64,000 bases of DNA, from positions 5,704,001 through 5,768,000 of the forward strand of contig NC_088175.1 of assembly GCF_028769735.1 (NCBI RefSeq). The letters are read 5' to 3'. The position numbers and the translations under genes were made by a program. Below are positions 62,301-64,000 of this stretch, one piece after another; the stretch's first letter is position 1; every line of letters starts with the position of its first letter. The DNA comes from Zonotrichia leucophrys gambelii (Eukaryota > Chordata > Aves > Passeriformes > Passerellidae). The notes under the pieces were generated by a model. The model searched no databases. It saw nothing but the letters and a program-made list of their open reading frames with translations, and was not told where the DNA came from.

Positions 62301-64000
62301 AGAGCTGTGCAGTTGGAGTGAATCACCTCCCAGCAAGTTCTGCTGCACAAGGGTGTGGTTTGCTGGTCATACAGCACCTGCATGGGGGATTTCTGATTGC
62401 CAGCAGATGACACATACCTCTACTTCAATATAAACTAACAGTGTATCCCACCATCACAAGCCTGCACACAGCCAGTAACTCCAAAAATTTTTAAAGCTGT
62501 AATTGATAAAGCCATGAGGAAAGACCTTTGCATGGTGACAGAATCAGTCACAGTGTCATTTAACAATGATGTGCCTCAAGGACTGCTCTCAAAATACCAG
62601 CAACATTGCTCCCTGCTTCCCTGCAAGCAAGTATCTCTACAGCAGAACGTGGTGCTGCACACCTCTCTTCCAAGGCCCTAGACCAATTACTGAGAAAGAT
62701 CATTCACTTAAAAGCATAAAATTCACAGAGCTGAGAAGACACAAGCAGCAGGCAGCCAGACTTCCAGCAACTGCTCCTGCACCCGGAGGCTCCATCCGGG
62801 ATCCTCTGCACACACTGTGCCAAGCAGGGACCAAGCCAGCACAACACACTTCAGACTTGCTGCTCAGCCCACCAGTGTTCACACTCTGACAACTCAAAAG
62901 CAAGTTTCCAGGAATAAGTAGCAGGGATTTTTGTCACTAGATGGACGGATAACTTTTGTTAGCACACTAAACACACCCTGCAAAAAGTCTTCTGATAACC
63001 AAGGAACAGCTACAGACCAATCTGTCTGATACACGAAATGCCCTGCATAGCTAGGAAGGCACCTTACAGAAATATAATTGCCAGAACCCTTGGGTGCAGA
63101 CTAGTGAGCAGGTTGATGAGCCAGAGTTTGTTTCATTCTTCTCTCTGCAAGCCATTCTCACAAGGTAGTGATTAGGAAAATGTCTGCTTGGCTGCAGGAT
63201 CTAGGAGAAGCTGTTCTAGCTACTCTGACCTCTTGCCCTCTTCTTGGCTCACCTGCATGCCCATCTGTCAGAACACACGTCAAACTCCAGCCTGATGTAA
63301 TTGGTCATAGCCTTGGAGCAGCTCCTGCTTGTCCATGTCACGACAGCATCTCTTCATGGTAAAGTAGGTCACCAGGAGGCCTTGAACCCTGAGAGGGGCC
63401 TTCTTAAATTATGCTTCAGCATCAGAGTAACAAGAGCTTATTCCCCTCAGGATGCCCTAAGGCTCCATTATAACTGAACCCAGGAAGATAATTTCACTAT
63501 CCAATAGACCGCGGTTTTCACAGACCACAGCAGACACATTCAGGACCTGCTTTTAATCTCTCCCTTCCCAGAGCCAACTGAACACGAGTTCTGTTGAAGT
63601 TTGCAAATAACAGGCGTGCTGTGCAGACACACCTTGCACAGAGTGGGCTGGAACAAACCTGAGATGTGCTACCAAGGACTCCTGATGAACATGGCAGGCA
63701 CCCAGCACCCTCTGGCTACCTTGCACATGGCCGAGTGACAAATGCTGTGGTGTCTCTGTAGACCAGCTGTCCCCTCATCACTTCCTAGGGGATAGTTCTG
63801 GAGCTGTCACTCAATGAAGGTTCTGAATTCATTTCCTGTTTTACAACATCATGGGGAAAATCAGCATAGCTCAGAGACATAAGACAACGAACGGTGTGAC
63901 TGATGCAGAGGGTGTTTATTTAGGCAGGCAGCTAGAGAGAAATCTGGAAGAACTGAACATGCTTCTATTAGCATCACTTGGCATTCCCTTCTTCAGTCTT

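Larger units (their letters stand above)
42014..64000 (-). other. RCOR1 intron 2 (at least 22 kb, continues past the window)
   Basis: It starts upstream of exon 3 at acceptor TTCTCTTAAG. I searched for the conserved VGPQYQAVVPDFDP block of exon 2 on the minus strand and did not find it. Contents are a strong hairpin (46926-46964), an old CR1 fragment (50118-50430), a (AC)13 microsatellite (52583-52608), a CpG-dense patch (53560-54110), a 19-bp tandem repeat (54283-54320) and a TA/CA microsatellite (56209-56307). 56340-64000 appears to hold nothing beyond ordinary intronic sequence, with a T-rich run at about 58025-58045. Confidence 0.75.

Noticed and set aside
1..64000. CRISPR array, prokaryotic operon, tRNA or rRNA genes
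   Set aside because: No regularly spaced repeats, no dense open frames and no RNA-gene signatures; the sequence is clearly vertebrate intronic DNA.

Overview
This window is vertebrate nuclear DNA and almost certainly avian. It holds one gene, RCOR1 (REST corepressor 1, CoREST), on the minus strand. Ten coding exons were found by matching conserved CoREST protein blocks to the minus strand and checking splice sites and reading phase. They run from the third coding exon at 41930-42013 down to the stop codon at 4077-4079. All ten acceptors are AG and all nine donors are GT. The phases join without a frameshift, giving 365 codons plus one split alanine codon, out of about 485 in the full protein as I recall it. 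The bird assignment is an inference. It rests on CR1 LINE fragments (10885-11245, 50118-50430, 28921-28971), an endogenous-retrovirus LTR of a kind common in songbirds (38290-38941), and a near-identical CoREST1 protein.

Layout from low to high coordinate, which is 3' to 5' of the gene. 1-4076 is the long 3' UTR and possibly some flanking DNA, AT-rich at its far end, with poly(A) signals at 1951-1956 and 211-216. 4077-8495 is a compact cluster of five exons (human numbering 12 to 8) for the C-terminus, SANT2, and the LSD1-binding linker and coiled coil. 8496-23751 holds exons 7 to 4 (acidic and basic spacer, SANT1, end of ELM2), separated by introns of 2.5-4.5 kb. 23752-41929 is the 18.2 kb intron 3. 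41930-42013 is exon 3 (middle of ELM2). 42014-64000 is intron 2 and runs off the window. Exons 1 and 2, which encode the disordered N-terminus and the start of ELM2, were not found here.

RCOR1 is the scaffold that joins LSD1 (KDM1A) to HDAC1/2 in the CoREST repressor complex. ELM2-SANT1 recruits HDAC1/2. The linker and coiled coil pack on the LSD1 tower, and SANT2 contacts nucleosomal DNA.

The rest is intronic sequence: retroelement remnants, microsatellites, two CpG-dense patches (28650-28895 and 53560-54110), a 243-bp LTR-like tandem duplication, and several unusually perfect short inverted repeats. I see no second protein gene, no tRNA or rRNA gene and no CRISPR array. The locus is ordinary. 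The best candidates for a second look are the CpG-dense patch in intron 2 with a consensus minus-strand splice donor at its edge, and the perfect hairpins at 36122-36167, 46926-46964 and 20365-20396.
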